Assembly (NCBI GenBank): GCA_030737835.1
Contig: CM060855.1
Location: 17,179,438 to 17,243,437 of the forward strand
DNA: 64,000 bases
Direction: 5' to 3'
From: Acorus gramineus
Lineage: Eukaryota; Streptophyta; Magnoliopsida; Acorales; Acoraceae
The position numbers and the translations under genes were made by a program. A model generated the notes under the pieces. The model had not been told where the DNA came from and searched no databases. It saw only the letters and a program-made list of their open reading frames with translations. Below, piece after piece: positions 39,307 to 49,914 of this stretch (position 1 is the stretch's first letter; every line of letters starts with the position of its first letter).

Positions 39307-40261
39307 GAGTTAAAGACATTTAAGTCCCTACAAACATGGGAAAACCCATATAAGTCCCTACTAAAATTGGGACAGACGTACGAGTCCCTGAAAACTCAGA
39401 AAAACCCAATTATCATCCCTGGGTTAAATTTCCATCTAAATTTAACGGAATATTCCTAGAATATTCCATCACATATAATTGTGTAGGCATTGAAGTCCTT
39501 ATAAACAGTCATAAAGACAAATTAGTCCCTGCAAAAGATAAAATTGCCCATAAAAGACTTTTACATTAAATTGTGTATACATTGTAGTCCCTATAAATAA
39601 TCATAAAGAAATTAGTCTTCGCAAAAGATAAAATTGCCCTTAAAAGACTTTTACATGTAATTGAATAGACATTACAGTCCTTATAAACAATCGTAAAGAC
39701 AAATTGGTTCCTCTAAAAGACAAAAATACCCTTGAAGTATTTTTACATTTAATTGTGCAAATATTGTAATTTAAAAATTAAATACCCTCTAAAATACTGC
39801 AATTTCTACACAATTAAATGTAAAAATTCTTCAGGGGCATTTTTATCTTTTACATGTACCAATTTATCTTTACGATTATTTATAAGGATTGTAATGTCTA
39901 TCCAATTAAATGTAAAAATCATTCAGGGGCAATTTTATCTTTTGCAAGGACTAATTTGTCTTTATGATTGTTTATAGGGACTGCAATGCGTACACAATTT
40001 AATGTAAAAGTCTTTCAGGGGCAATTTTGTCTTTTACAAGGACTAATTTGTCTTTATGACTATTTATAAGGACTTCAATGTCTACACAATTATATGTGAC
40101 AGAATATTCTGGGAATATTCCATTAAGTTTGGATGGAAATTTAACTCAGGGATGATAATTGGGTTTTTCTGAGTTTTTAGGGACTCGTACGTCTGTCCCA
40201 ATTTTAGTAGGGATTTATATGGGTTTTCCTATGTTTGTAGGGACTTAGATGTCTTTAACCC
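39307..40261. mobile_element. Large foldback MULE-type element with tandem repeats in both arms
   Basis: A 955-bp element whose two arms, each about 470 bp, are near-complete inverses. The left end is GAGTTAAAGACATTTAAGTC and the right end is the inverse of GGGTTAAAGACATCTAAGTC. It is flanked by a perfect 9-bp direct repeat TTAAAAAAA (39298-39306 and 40262-40270). Each arm contains three to four tandem units of about 90-100 bp built on 'AGTCCxTATAAAxAxTCxTAAAGACA' themes. There is almost no loop. It is non-coding. The 9-bp target size points to Mutator. Confidence 0.85.
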
Positions 40262-40270
40262 TTAAAAAAA

Positions 40271-41461
40271 TGAAGGCTCATATGTTTATCTTAAATCTTA
40301 AATAGGTCTCGAAGGTGTTTTACAAAAATAAAACCAAATACACGAGACAAAAAAGACTAAAGGCCCAACTTAGTATAAACTTACATCATAAGTACAATAA
40401 TATGTTATCATGCAATTCAAATATGTAAATATTAACATAATCTAGTATAAAAGGGTTTGGATTGTTACAATTATGATTTTAAATAATGAGATTTGTTTAT
40501 AAATGATAAAATCTCATGAAGCTTTTATTTTGATTTAAAATCAATTATTCTAATACGATTTCTTTCCAAATCTATCTTACATTAGCGTAATGCCATCTAA
40601 TACAGCTTATTAAAAAGATCCCAAAATCTCATTGAATCCATGATAAAAATAATAAAAGTGAATTTTTTTAATTTTTTTTAAAAAGATCCCAAAATCTCCT
40701 TTTATGGTGGCACTCCTTTTATGGGCGACAAACATAAATGCATACTAATAATGTTAATAATAAATCTACTAAAAATAATAAAGACACAATTATAAAAATA
40801 AATATTAAAATCTAATAAAATAAAACATACTATCTCAAAAATTTTAAATTCTTTATTCACCAATAAAACGTTCTTATTATTATGAATAATAAGACTTGTT
40901 CATAAATGATAAAATCTTATAAAACTTTATATTTTGATGACTCATTTGAAATCAAACATTATGTAATGATTTTTTTTTTCAATCTTTATACATCAACTAT
41001 TATCTAGGAAAATAAAGGTTGCTAATATCTATATCCTCCTCATTTGTTTTTTACCATCCATAAAACTCTTTAAAAATTTATCTAGTTAAGCAAAAGAATT
41101 CCTCAATTAAATTGTTGTCGATTTACAAAGAAAATTTTTTAGAATATTTTGTTACTTAATCTATTTTAGAAAGAAATGTTTTTAGAATATTTTGTTACTT
41201 AAATTGTCATCTTAATGTTACCTAATCGCGCGCCGACGCGAGGGGCGCCCGGGGGGGGGGGGGGGGGGGGAGCGTTTCGAAAAGCAGGGAAGAACAATAA
41301 GCGAGCCCTTTTAAGGATTACTGTTTCCGAGGCTCTCCTGCGTAAGATCACAGGTTCTCTAATTCGATCCGCGAAGTATTTCTCCGCTTTTTTGTTTATT
41401 AATCTAGGTTTCCTGCTTGATTTCTTGGTAGCCCCATTGGGAGGAGGATTTTAGGGATTTT
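40271..41461. other. AT-rich intergenic DNA and upstream region of the FBA gene
   Basis: No gene is seen up to 41.2 kb. From 41220 the composition turns GC-rich, and 41275-41461 is probably the 5' leader of the next gene. Confidence 0.4.
41248..41270 (+). repeat. Run of 20 G after CCC
   Basis: A homopolymer of 20 guanines at 41251-41270, directly after GGGGCGCCC. It lies about 190 bp before the start codon of the F-box-associated gene. It could fold into a G-quadruplex; the exact length may be affected by sequencing. Confidence 0.9.
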
Positions 41462-42571
41462 ATGGATCATCAACTGCTGCCTCTCCCCATGGTGGAAGAT
41501 GAAGAAAAAGAAGCCGTTCGTCGATCGAAAGAAGATGATGATGATGACCAAATGAAGAAGAAGAGGAGGATAGAACGAGAATGGTTTCTCTTCTGCCGGC
41601 CCTGCTACTCTTTTCATCTCTGCTACCTGGACGACCCCTCTTACGAAAACACAGACCCAGAAGAGTTGAAGGTGGATACCGGAGAGGAGGCCTGCTTGTG
41701 TTCTATCGGCACATGCAACGGCCTTCTCTGCCTCGGCGACTTCGACAGAGACAGAAACCCTGTCTACATCATCGATCCCATCAACAACAGATTCCTCACC
41801 ATCCGCTCCTCCCCGGATCCCCACTGTCGCGAGGTCGACAAATTGGGGTTTATGTCCGGGTTCGGCTATGATGACGTCTCTGGAGTCTACAAAGTGTTGA
41901 GGTTGTCCGGCGGCGGCTGGGAGCCGTTTGATGATAAGATGGTTTGCAGCATCTGCACGGTGCACCCCGAGCACGGGGCCATGGGTTGGAGGTTCCTCAA
42001 ACCCGTCAGGTACCTCCTCGTCCCAGAAGGCCGAGCGGGGGTCTTCTTCAGGGGGAAACTCTATTTCTTGTTGATAGACAACTGTTGTAATGGGTTCTTT
42101 GTTGGGGTCCTCTGTTTTGATGTCGTGAAGGAGAAGTTCTCGGAGATCCCGGGCCCAGCACAATTGAACGGGAAATTCATCAATTTCCACCGGCTGCACA
42201 TGGTTTTGTTTGAAGGTAAACTTGTGCTCGTTTTCCGTAACTTTCCTGAAGGATCGGTCCGGATTTGGGAAGTCAATGATGACCATTCTTGGCCCATATT
42301 GTTTGATATACCGTTTGATCGTACCAAGGACAAGTTCTATCACCTTAAGCCTTTGAAGCAAATGCCTGACGGGTGCTTGTTAATGTATGACAAATTTTGT
42401 GGTAAGCTAATTTCCTGTGACTATCAGGTGAAAGAACCTAAATATGACCTTCTCTCGGGTGAACTTATAAATTATGATGTCTTTCCCTTCATTCCGGACA
42501 TCAAGTTCGATGTTACAGCCCGCAGAGATGGCAAGGTGCAGTTGTCAGAAGTTCAAGAGGAGGGGGGGTAA
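41462..42571 (+). CDS. F-box-associated (FBA) domain protein lacking an F-box
   Basis: A single open frame of 369 residues. The N-terminus is acidic then basic (EDEEKEAV, DDDDDQMKKKRRIER) and shows no F-box. From about residue 70 it follows the pattern of the F-box-associated interaction domain of plant F-box proteins: CSIGTCNGLLCLGD, NPVYIIDPINNRFLTI, FGYDDVSGVYKVLRL, a GVFFRGKLYFLL strand, CFDVVKEKFSEIPGP and IWEVNDDHSWPILFDI. Full F-box members begin with LPxDLxxxIL before this domain and use it for substrate binding. Without the F-box it probably cannot join an SCF complex, so it may be a truncated paralogue or a decoy. The frame ends GGG GGG TAA where GTAAGA could equally be a 5' splice site, so a further exon is possible. 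The large frames on the opposite strand are shadows. Confidence 0.75.
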   Translation: MDHQLLPLPMVEDEEKEAVRRSKEDDDDDQMKKKRRIEREWFLFCRPCYSFHLCYLDDPSYENTDPEELKVDTGEEACLCSIGTCNGLLCLGDFDRDRNPVYIIDPINNRFLTIRSSPDPHCREVDKLGFMSGFGYDDVSGVYKVLRLSGGGWEPFDDKMVCSICTVHPEHGAMGWRFLKPVRYLLVPEGRAGVFFRGKLYFLLIDNCCNGFFVGVLCFDVVKEKFSEIPGPAQLNGKFINFHRLHMVLFEGKLVLVFRNFPEGSVRIWEVNDDHSWPILFDIPFDRTKDKFYHLKPLKQMPDGCLLMYDKFCGKLISCDYQVKEPKYDLLSGELINYDVFPFIPDIKFDVTARRDGKVQLSEVQEEGG

Positions 42572-43179
42572 GATTTCTCTTCACTGCTCACCCTGCATAT
42601 TAATTACTGTATGCTTTACTGAAATGCTAGTGTTATTCAATGAAAATCTCCATCTCCCATGTTCTTCTTTTTTTCTGCTCATTACTGCCATTAAAACCCT
42701 TAGATGTTTTGGCAAAATCAGTCAATGCATACATATAAAAGATTCTTTTTGTTTTTCCTGGTCGTTGTTGAACTATCGGTCTTTGTGGATTTTGTAAGTG
42801 ACATGAGAATCTCAATCAATTTGATTTTGTATGTCAATAAATTGAGCAATGAGATGAAAAGGAAAGTTTATGTCAATTATGCAACTCATCTTTTAGGTTT
42901 CCTCTTATTTGATTGTTGTGCTTAGCCATGAAAAAAGATGTTTCTTTTTCGTATTTTTGAACTGATGGAAAATGATTTTTTATTTTGAACTAAATGATGC
43001 CTTTTTTTAAAGAAAGAAGGGAGCATAACACCTGAATGTAGTAATACAAGAGGTATCTCCAGTTTCATAGACAAGATGTCTACGTGGCCTACAAAATCAA
43101 GAAAGAAAAACAAGATACACAAGTTCATTAGTTCCAAACATTTCACCAACCTGGACTGTGATGATATCCCCAAATGCAG

Positions 43180-43560
43180 CCTAGCCTCACATGTCCCTGG
43201 TCACTCTAAAAAGGCTTGAGAAGACCCTTGAGGTCCCTTCAGCCAACCAATTGTCTAACCAGAATTTGATATCCTTCCCTTTGCCTACCTTGTACTGAAA
43301 CCCTTTATTGAAGCTTGAACCCATGTTTAGGAATTAGGACACCTCTTCAAATGTTGAGAGCTTGTGACAAGATCTCAGAAGATAATGAAGCTTGTTGCAC
43401 CCAAAATATTGTTTGGGTTCACTGAGAAGGGCCACCTTCATCTTTTTTAGGTCAAGCTTACCCCTATCTCCATCTTGTTTGCGCCTACACACAACCTTCA
43501 ATTTAACCAGATGAAACTTTATGACACCCACCTAGCCATTGCCCCTCTAGAGTTTTCTTC
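43180..43560 (-). mobile_element. LINE ORF2 fragment
   Basis: The minus strand encodes VCRRKQDGDRGKLDLKKMKV followed further on by YKVGKGKDIKFWLDNWL, the pair of motifs typical of plant LINE ORF2 between the reverse transcriptase and the C-terminal zinc finger (GGLGxxxLxxxNxALL, then GxxIxFWxDxWL). The frame shifts between the two blocks and no ends are visible. A decayed fragment. Confidence 0.6.
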
Positions 43561-43590
43561 TAATATGATCAATCCTCGTACAATTCAAAA

Positions 43591-44835
43591 CTTAGAGATA
43601 AAATACTGAAGTATTAGATAGTATCCCTTTGAGGAGAAAAAATATACTTATTGGTCCTTTACATAGCTAGCTAGGAAGTACACACACTTCAATGAACATA
43701 CCTTGTATGTAGGCCTGCCAATGGGCCGCGGGTCGACCCGGATCCGACCCGATAAAAGGTGTCAAATACCTGACCTGAAGGATGCAAGACCCGATATAGA
43801 CCCAGCTTGAAAGATCAAACAATCCTAATGGGACGGGTCCCAGTCTACCCCGACCCGATCCTCTGGACCCGGACCCGTCCCTCCTAATTTCTTTACTGTC
43901 ATGGCCAAGTCTAACTCCCTAGGCGACCCACAATACCTATGCCCAAAGCCAATTTAAAATTTTAAAGTTTAAATCCACACCACACACACCCTAACATGTC
44001 TGTACCCACAGGCCACAAGTGTTGCCCACAAAACCCTAACATTATTTACATTTTTCATCTCCCCCGTCTTTGAAACCGCTGCCACAAACAAAAATTACAA
44101 AACCTCCCATATTCCACTATGACTTTCTTGCTCCAATCCTTTCTTTTTTGTTCAAACTTTTGAAAATGGTGAATGAAAGAATAGGGTTCTTCTTGTGTGC
44201 GTCAAGGGCTGTTGCCAAACGTAGAAAGCTTCAAAGTCATGCTGCTTGTTTGGAGTGCTGATGATAATAGGGTTGGTCGTTCTTCCCTCTGTCATTCTCC
44301 CCCTTGTCATTATCTCTTGTCGATGCACTTCCCCAACCGGAAACTCCTGAGGAAGAGGTCGAGCATGCCATTCTTCTCAAGTGTAGATTTCATTTTAGGT
44401 TTCGTGCAGGTTCCATTCTTCTCAGTGTAGATTTCATTTTAGGTTTCGTGCAGGTTCCATTTTACCCGTGTCTAGAGCCAGACCGCATTCTATTGGGTCC
44501 GCCGGGTCCTATCCAGGACCCAAGCCTGGGTCGGGTCCGGGTCCACCCTGACCCGGCACGGATCTGACCAGTTGACAGGGCTACTTGTATGTGTCCAACA
44601 CGTATAGGACACCCGACATGATATGACACACGTTGGACACATGTCGGACATGTCTCATATGTGTCCATAATTTTTCTGAATTTAGACAGGCATTAGATGT
44701 GGGAGACACGGTGTGGACACACCACAATTATGTAGTACATATAATATTCTATTCCCCGAGTAGCTATTATAAAATCCATGCTCATATGAAGCCAAATGAT
44801 GATAAATTCTTATGGATTGATAGTTGAACACCACT
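43591..44835 (+). repeat. Dispersed repeat copy A, interrupted by a hAT element
   Basis: 43591-43709 plus 44584-44835 match 45741-46120 (copy B). Shared stretches include GTATTAGATAGTA/GTGTTAGATAGTA, CTTCAATGAACATAC/TTTCAATGAACATAC and GTGTGGACACACCACAA/GGCGTGGACACACCACAG. The hAT insertion lies between the halves. Confidence 0.75.
43710..44583. mobile_element. Non-autonomous hAT element with GGGTC-type ends, copy 2
   Basis: An 874-bp element starting TAGGCCTGCCAATGGGCC and ending GTTGACAGGGCTA, flanked by a perfect 8-bp direct repeat CTTGTATG (43702-43709 and 44584-44591). The termini and the GGACCC/GGGTC subterminal repeats match the copy at 17447-18239 but the interior differs. Around 44370-44460 a unit of about 47 bp ending in TTTCGTGCAGGTTCCATT is tandemly duplicated. 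No transposase domain was recognised. Confidence 0.88.
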
Positions 44836-44999
44836 AGAGTTATATTAACTTTTATGGATTATGGATTATGGATATGCATTCTTTTTTTATTTTTTTTCAT
44901 AATATAGTAATTACTATTTATTCATTAATGTGTGTTCGCCGTGTTCATGTCCTAATTTTTAAAGAAATGCCATATCATCGTGTCCATACCATGTCTATA

Positions 45000-45650
45000 T
45001 TTGTGCTCCATAGATGATTAGTTTTCTTTTAAAAAAATTTCTCACCAAAGGGAACAGAAACAAATGGACCAATGATCAGAGTACCCTCCTTTGCAGTGAA
45101 CCTATTGAGTTAGCTGATCACCTGATAGGAAAATGCATTTTCAGTAAATTATATTGGGGAAATCTGATGATTAGGGTTAAGTGTTTTGCTTATCTTTGAT
45201 TCTGTGCAAAACATGTGGAAGTTCTTCCCTAAAATTTTTAAATGGACTGTTCCAATTATGGAATTCTTCTTTTGATGATTCCACACGTTTTTTGGCACAT
45301 CTGCTGACTAGGAATGTCAATCTTCAACCATAAACAACCATACTTTGAAAACACATGGAGTAACATTATAGAAAATCTTAGTGCTGGATCAAAGACACAA
45401 CACAGATTGACTCTGCTTTTGTTGGCAGGGAGGGTCGTATGCAGTTGTTAGACTGTCAGTTTGTTCCTGTATTTGGGATATTTTTGGGGGTTCCTTTTTA
45501 GGGGTTGGGTTTTCTTTTATCCCATGTTCCTTTTGTTCTCCATTTTTTCTTTTTTCATTTTGAAGACTTGTTTTCTCTTCTACACTGAATATTTTCCATC
45601 CTCTAAATATAATATGGGTGATGATATCCCACTTTCCTCTCAAAAAACAA
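45000..45650 (+). mobile_element. LINE 3' fragment (zinc-finger region and tail)
   Basis: The plus strand reads LLCSEPIELADHLIGKCIFSK followed by YWGNL, the C-terminal zinc-finger-like region of plant LINE ORF2 (CxxC...ExxxHLxxxCxxSxxxW). It is followed by a T-rich 3' region ending ATGGGTGATGATATCCCAC and an A run near 45644. The frame is broken in several places. Confidence 0.55.
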
Positions 45651-45740
45651 TCAAAATGCCGTTGAATTTTTTGTGATTATAAATTAGAGCTTTCACTGAA
45701 ACTATTGTGAATATAAATAGTTATTTTTAATGCCTTTTGG

Positions 45741-46120
45741 GAGTTCAAAAATCGGGAGATGGAATGTTGAAGTGTTAGATAGTACCTTAGTAGAAAAATG
45801 CTACAACTGCTCGTTTGACCTTCCCATAATTAGCTAGGGAGAACATACATTTCAATGAACATACTGCATCTGTATACATGTATCGGACACACAGCATGAT
45901 ATGGCACGCACTGGACGCATTGTCAGAAATGTCCCATGTGTCTAAAATTAATCTTTTGAATTTTAGACACGCATTGAATGCAGGATAGACATGGCGTGGA
46001 CACACCACAGTTAGATGGTACAATATTGTCTTTTTTTCTTCTTCAAATAACTAATGTAATATTTATTCTTACATGAAGTAAAATGATAAAATCTGATGGA
46101 CCGAAAGTTGACATACCACT
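45741..46120 (+). repeat. Dispersed repeat copy B (empty site for the hAT element)
   Basis: Uninterrupted counterpart of copy A. At the position of the hAT insertion it reads AACATACTGCATCTGTATAC without the element or the CTTGTATG duplication. Confidence 0.7.
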
Positions 46121-46548
46121 ATAGTCTCATACGTGTCCAACATTTTATTAATCATAAGTCTTATTGGGTTTATTTCTGTGTACCCAAATGGGAGTATTTA
46201 TGGACTTATTTCAATTTTTGTGTTACGCTATCATTGTGTGGTGAACACCACTTTTTTTTTTTATTATTATAAAAAAAATCAAACAAAATTGATCGCTTCC
46301 ATTCATATATCTGTGACACCTTTATGCATACCGATCTTTTTTTGGGGTAAATCTTTTATACCTTTTTGCTATTTTGTTTTCAGGTGCTATGTTAACGCAT
46401 GGAGCTCAAACTTTGTCCCATACGGTGATTAGGTGTTTTGTAAGTTTTACATTGATCGCTGATTAAGTGTTTTTCTGGTTTCCTTGATCCTTAGTTATGC
46501 ATGGGGAGATAAAGCATTTGTTCCCCACTTTTATCTATAGTATTATGG

Positions 46549-47790
46549 TTTTTTTTTTTTTTTTAAGTGAGCGAGTGAGTTCTATTTCAATGCTAGAAGT
46601 TGTAGATGTGGAACAAATTTACAAAGAATTTACAGGCAAAAAAGAAACCCAAAAGTGGCTAACAGAGACCATCAAAATGAACCAGCATAGGAGAAGATTA
46701 CAAGCTAATCGTTGAGGCTATCAGCTTGGTCAAGACTCAAGAGAAGGGTCATGAAGAATGTGAGTGAATGTTGGGCCTGCCCTGTCTCGAAGAAGAGCCG
46801 CTGCCAATTCAGTCTGGACCGTGTGAGGAAAAAACAGAGAGCAACCAGGGGATGTCATGTGTGCTGCCAAGAGATCAGCTGGTGCATTGGTTTCACGATA
46901 GACATGTTGAATACTCCACTTATCCAACGAGTCAAGAAGATCCATGGTTTCAAGGAAATCTCTTTTGGTCCTCCATGGAACCGATCCCCGACCTTGGATC
47001 TAAGCATAAACTGTTGACGAATCTGTCTCAATAATCACCTTGCGGAAGTGGCGTTGGGTTCATAAACAGATCCCATGATTGATACTCGCCAAAGGGACTT
47101 GCGTTGCTTCACCAACAACAAAGTTTCCAGCCGAGTTCCGAACCAATGTGCCATGCCCTGCTCTGTCAGAGGTAAGGGAACCATCAGAATTACATTTAAC
47201 TCAGCGAGGTGGACACCATGAAAAGTCAATCGCCCTGAACTTATGCTCAGGGAAGTATATGCCAAATTGTTTAGAGATATGTTTTATCTCTGCAGTAGGA
47301 TCACAATTGAGCCGCGAACGCATAACTCTTAATCAAACTGTGTCAGTGATGTCCTTTAAGAGCATGGATTTGGGTTTGGATTTGGATTGGAAGACTCGAA
47401 CACATCTTTCTCTCCAAATTATACCCACTGTAGAAGCCAATGTAGCATTGACAACGTTCTTCACAATATCTTGAATGGGAAGCTTATCTAGCCAGAAAAT
47501 ACAATCAAGAAGTGTTGTACATGAGGATCTTGGAAGTCCTAGCTTGGACAACAGTGATTTCCAAATGTAGGAAGAGAACCCACAGTAAAAGAATAGGTGG
47601 TTGACTTCATCAGGACCTGCCAAACAGAGTTTACATATAGGATCAGTCATAATTCCCTTCTGCTGAACCATTGTCCATCAGCTAAGAACTTGGAAACAAG
47701 AGTGCTTCTAGGTGAGCCCCATTGACAAGAAATGGGATTGAGCTCTTTGAGAGAGGAGCCCATGGTAGTATGGTTTCTTGTTTGAAGGAT
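46549..47790 (-). mobile_element. 5'-truncated LINE with zinc-finger and RNase H regions
   Basis: On the minus strand, 47671-47333 encodes the LINE C-terminal zinc-finger-like block (PICKLCLAGPDEVNHLFFYC, then WKSLLSKLGL). 47300-47035 continues into an RNase H-like domain (LAELNVILMVPLPLTEQGMA, GTRLETLLLVKQ). 46945-46730 gives its end (SLDKWSIQHVYRETNAPADL). The frame is interrupted more than once. The 3' end is a poly(A) tail seen as a T run at 46549-46564. It is younger-looking than the other LINE pieces because domains are still in order. Confidence 0.8.
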
Positions 47791-47799
47791 CCTATACAT

Positions 47800-48863
47800 A
47801 AACATTTTATAGTTAGTTGAGTTTTAGTATTTAATCATGAGGACTTCAATCTGGAGCGGTTCACACAGATCTCAACATTTTAGATTTGTAATTTGTCTTC
47901 GGCGTCTGAAGATTTGTTTATTTTATCATGAAACACAATACTGTGATTATACAAAAATCTGTTTTATCGCTCATTTGTAGCCTTATACATTACGATAGCT
48001 TAGTATATTGTAATGTATGTTTTTTATTATAGTGTACGGAGGTTAAAGAAAAAAATAATAAGATACTTTTATATATATTTTATTTTATATTTCAATGGAT
48101 CAGTGTATAATTCATTTAAAAAAAGAGAGAAAAATGGATTGGTCAAGGCTACCCGCTTGGTTGATTTTTCATTTAAAATGAGTTGCTCCTACTGTTTCGC
48201 ACACGTTCGCGCACACGAGTCTGTGAATCTATGCATATCTACATATAGCAATGTTTAAAATGAATGTATGGACCGCATAAGGTATATGTGGTCGCGCTCT
48301 ATGTAATTTTTTTTTAGAATTAGAATATGGGTCATTTTACCCTGATTGAATAGGTTTTGAACGCCTGAAGGTTAGAAAAAACTAGCCAAATCCAAACAAA
48401 ACCCAGAACATAAACATTCATCAACAAGAAAAAACTGATTACCCTAAAAAAATCTGAAAACCCAAATTCACAAACCTTACATCAACCCAAAAACAAAATG
48501 AAAACTCAAATTAAAACACAAACATCACATTAACCAAACAATATAAACAGAAATCGGGGTGCAACTTTGGTAGCTTAAATAGACTCCGAACTGATGTAAA
48601 TCGTTTTTTTTTTTTTCTGGTTTGAGTTAATAGTTTTTTTTTGTTTAATTTAGAAATGGATTGAAAATTTAATAAATATATAAATAAATAATATATATAT
48701 TTATTATATATATAATTAAGTGTGTGTGTATACTAAATAATATTTATTTTATATAATAAATAAATAAATAATTGACACACACACACATAGAAACCAACAA
48801 AAAATATGTGTGAAATTTTACAATCAAAAGATCATGTGTGTTGGAGACCCAATATTTAAATAT
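47800..48863. other. AT-rich intergenic DNA
   Basis: Low-complexity AT-rich sequence with TA- and CA-rich simple repeats around 48680-48790. No gene or RNA is recognised. Confidence 0.45.
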
Positions 48864-49730
48864 AGGAAAAAATCCATATAACCCCCCCTCCCCCCCCCCC
48901 CCCTAAATCTGGCCTAAATCCATATAACCCCCTGTAATCATCCCTTTATATCCATAAAAGCCCCTCCGTCTACTTTCCGTCCATCTTTTTAACGGGGCAG
49001 GGGGTTATATGGATTTATGGCAGATTACAGGGGGTTATATGAATTTTTCTCATTTTTTTTAATTTTCTTTACGTGTGGTTTAAAAATTGGACTGTTTAAC
49101 ATTTAGTTTTGATTTTTTTTTAAGATACCACGCACATTTAATTTTAATAAAATAAAAAGGGTTATTCAGATTATAAACACATACAAGATCACCCACCAAA
49201 GAGATAGAAGTAAAAGAAAATGAATTTTGTAACAAAAAGTGTGTAACATCAACCAACAAATTTTTAAATAATGCGAATTATGTTTTTTATTAAATCTTGG
49301 GGCACCTCTTGTGTTGGTGTCATGAGTGAATTTTGTTAGGAATAAGCTGTAGTAGTTTTGGGTTCTTTTTTAAAATACCAAAAGAAAAAATATATATCTC
49401 TTTTATTTCTATCTCTTTGGTGGGTGATCTTGTATGTGTTTATGATCTGAATAATCTTTTTTCTTTTATTAAAATTAAAGGTGCGTGATATCTTGAAAAA
49501 AATTCAAAAGTAAATGTTAAACAGCCCAATTTTTAAATCACATATAAAGAAAATTAAAAAAAAATGAGAAAAATCCATATAACCCCCTGTAATCTGCCAT
49601 AAATGCATATAACCCCCTGCCCCATTAAACAGACGGACGGAAGGCAGACGGAGGGGTTTTATGGATATAGTGGGGTGATTACAGGGGGTTATATGGATTT
49701 ATCAAGATTGCAGGGGGTTATATGGATTTA
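48864..49730. mobile_element. Foldback element, copy 1 (ATCCATATAACCCC family)
   Basis: An 867-bp element. Each arm begins with several tandem copies of a unit near AATCCATATAACCCCCTGTAATC and continues with sequence that pairs across the element (CACACATAAAG-like block, ACCACGCACATTTAATTTTA at 49128 against its inverse near 49472, and CATACAAGATCACCCACCAAAG at about 49180 against 49425). A loop of about 200 bp lies at 49200-49400. It is related to 50921-51852 and to the MULE at 30454-30999. Non-coding. Confidence 0.8.
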
Positions 49731-49737
49731 GGAGTTC

Positions 49738-49835
49738 GTGAATAAATTATTTGGTTTGTCGTTGTTTTTGGATGGTGTTTGGAGATTAATAATATATATA
49801 TTTAAGGGAAAAATCCATATAACCCCATGTAATAA
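49738..49835. repeat. Inverted host segment plus residual foldback end
   Basis: 49738-49795 is the inverse of the sequence found upstream of the matching segment in unit 3 (about 57530-57575: ATCAATCTCCAAACACC, then ACAAACCAAAT). AGGAGTTCGTGAATA at 49729-49743 is repeated inversely at about 49855-49870. Between them, 49805-49831 is a lone foldback end (GGGAAAAATCCATATAACCC). This looks like a foldback-associated local inversion. Confidence 0.55.
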
Positions 49836-49914
49836 AATGTTTCCTTATCACATTATTCACGAACTCCTGGTCTCCTAATAAAATAAGTTCTAAGAAGCTT
49901 AGTTGGAAGACTTA

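Noticed and set aside
41399-42361. 320-codon minus-strand frame opposite the FBA gene
   Set aside because: No recognisable domain, and the plus strand encodes a clear F-box-associated domain protein; it is an antisense shadow.
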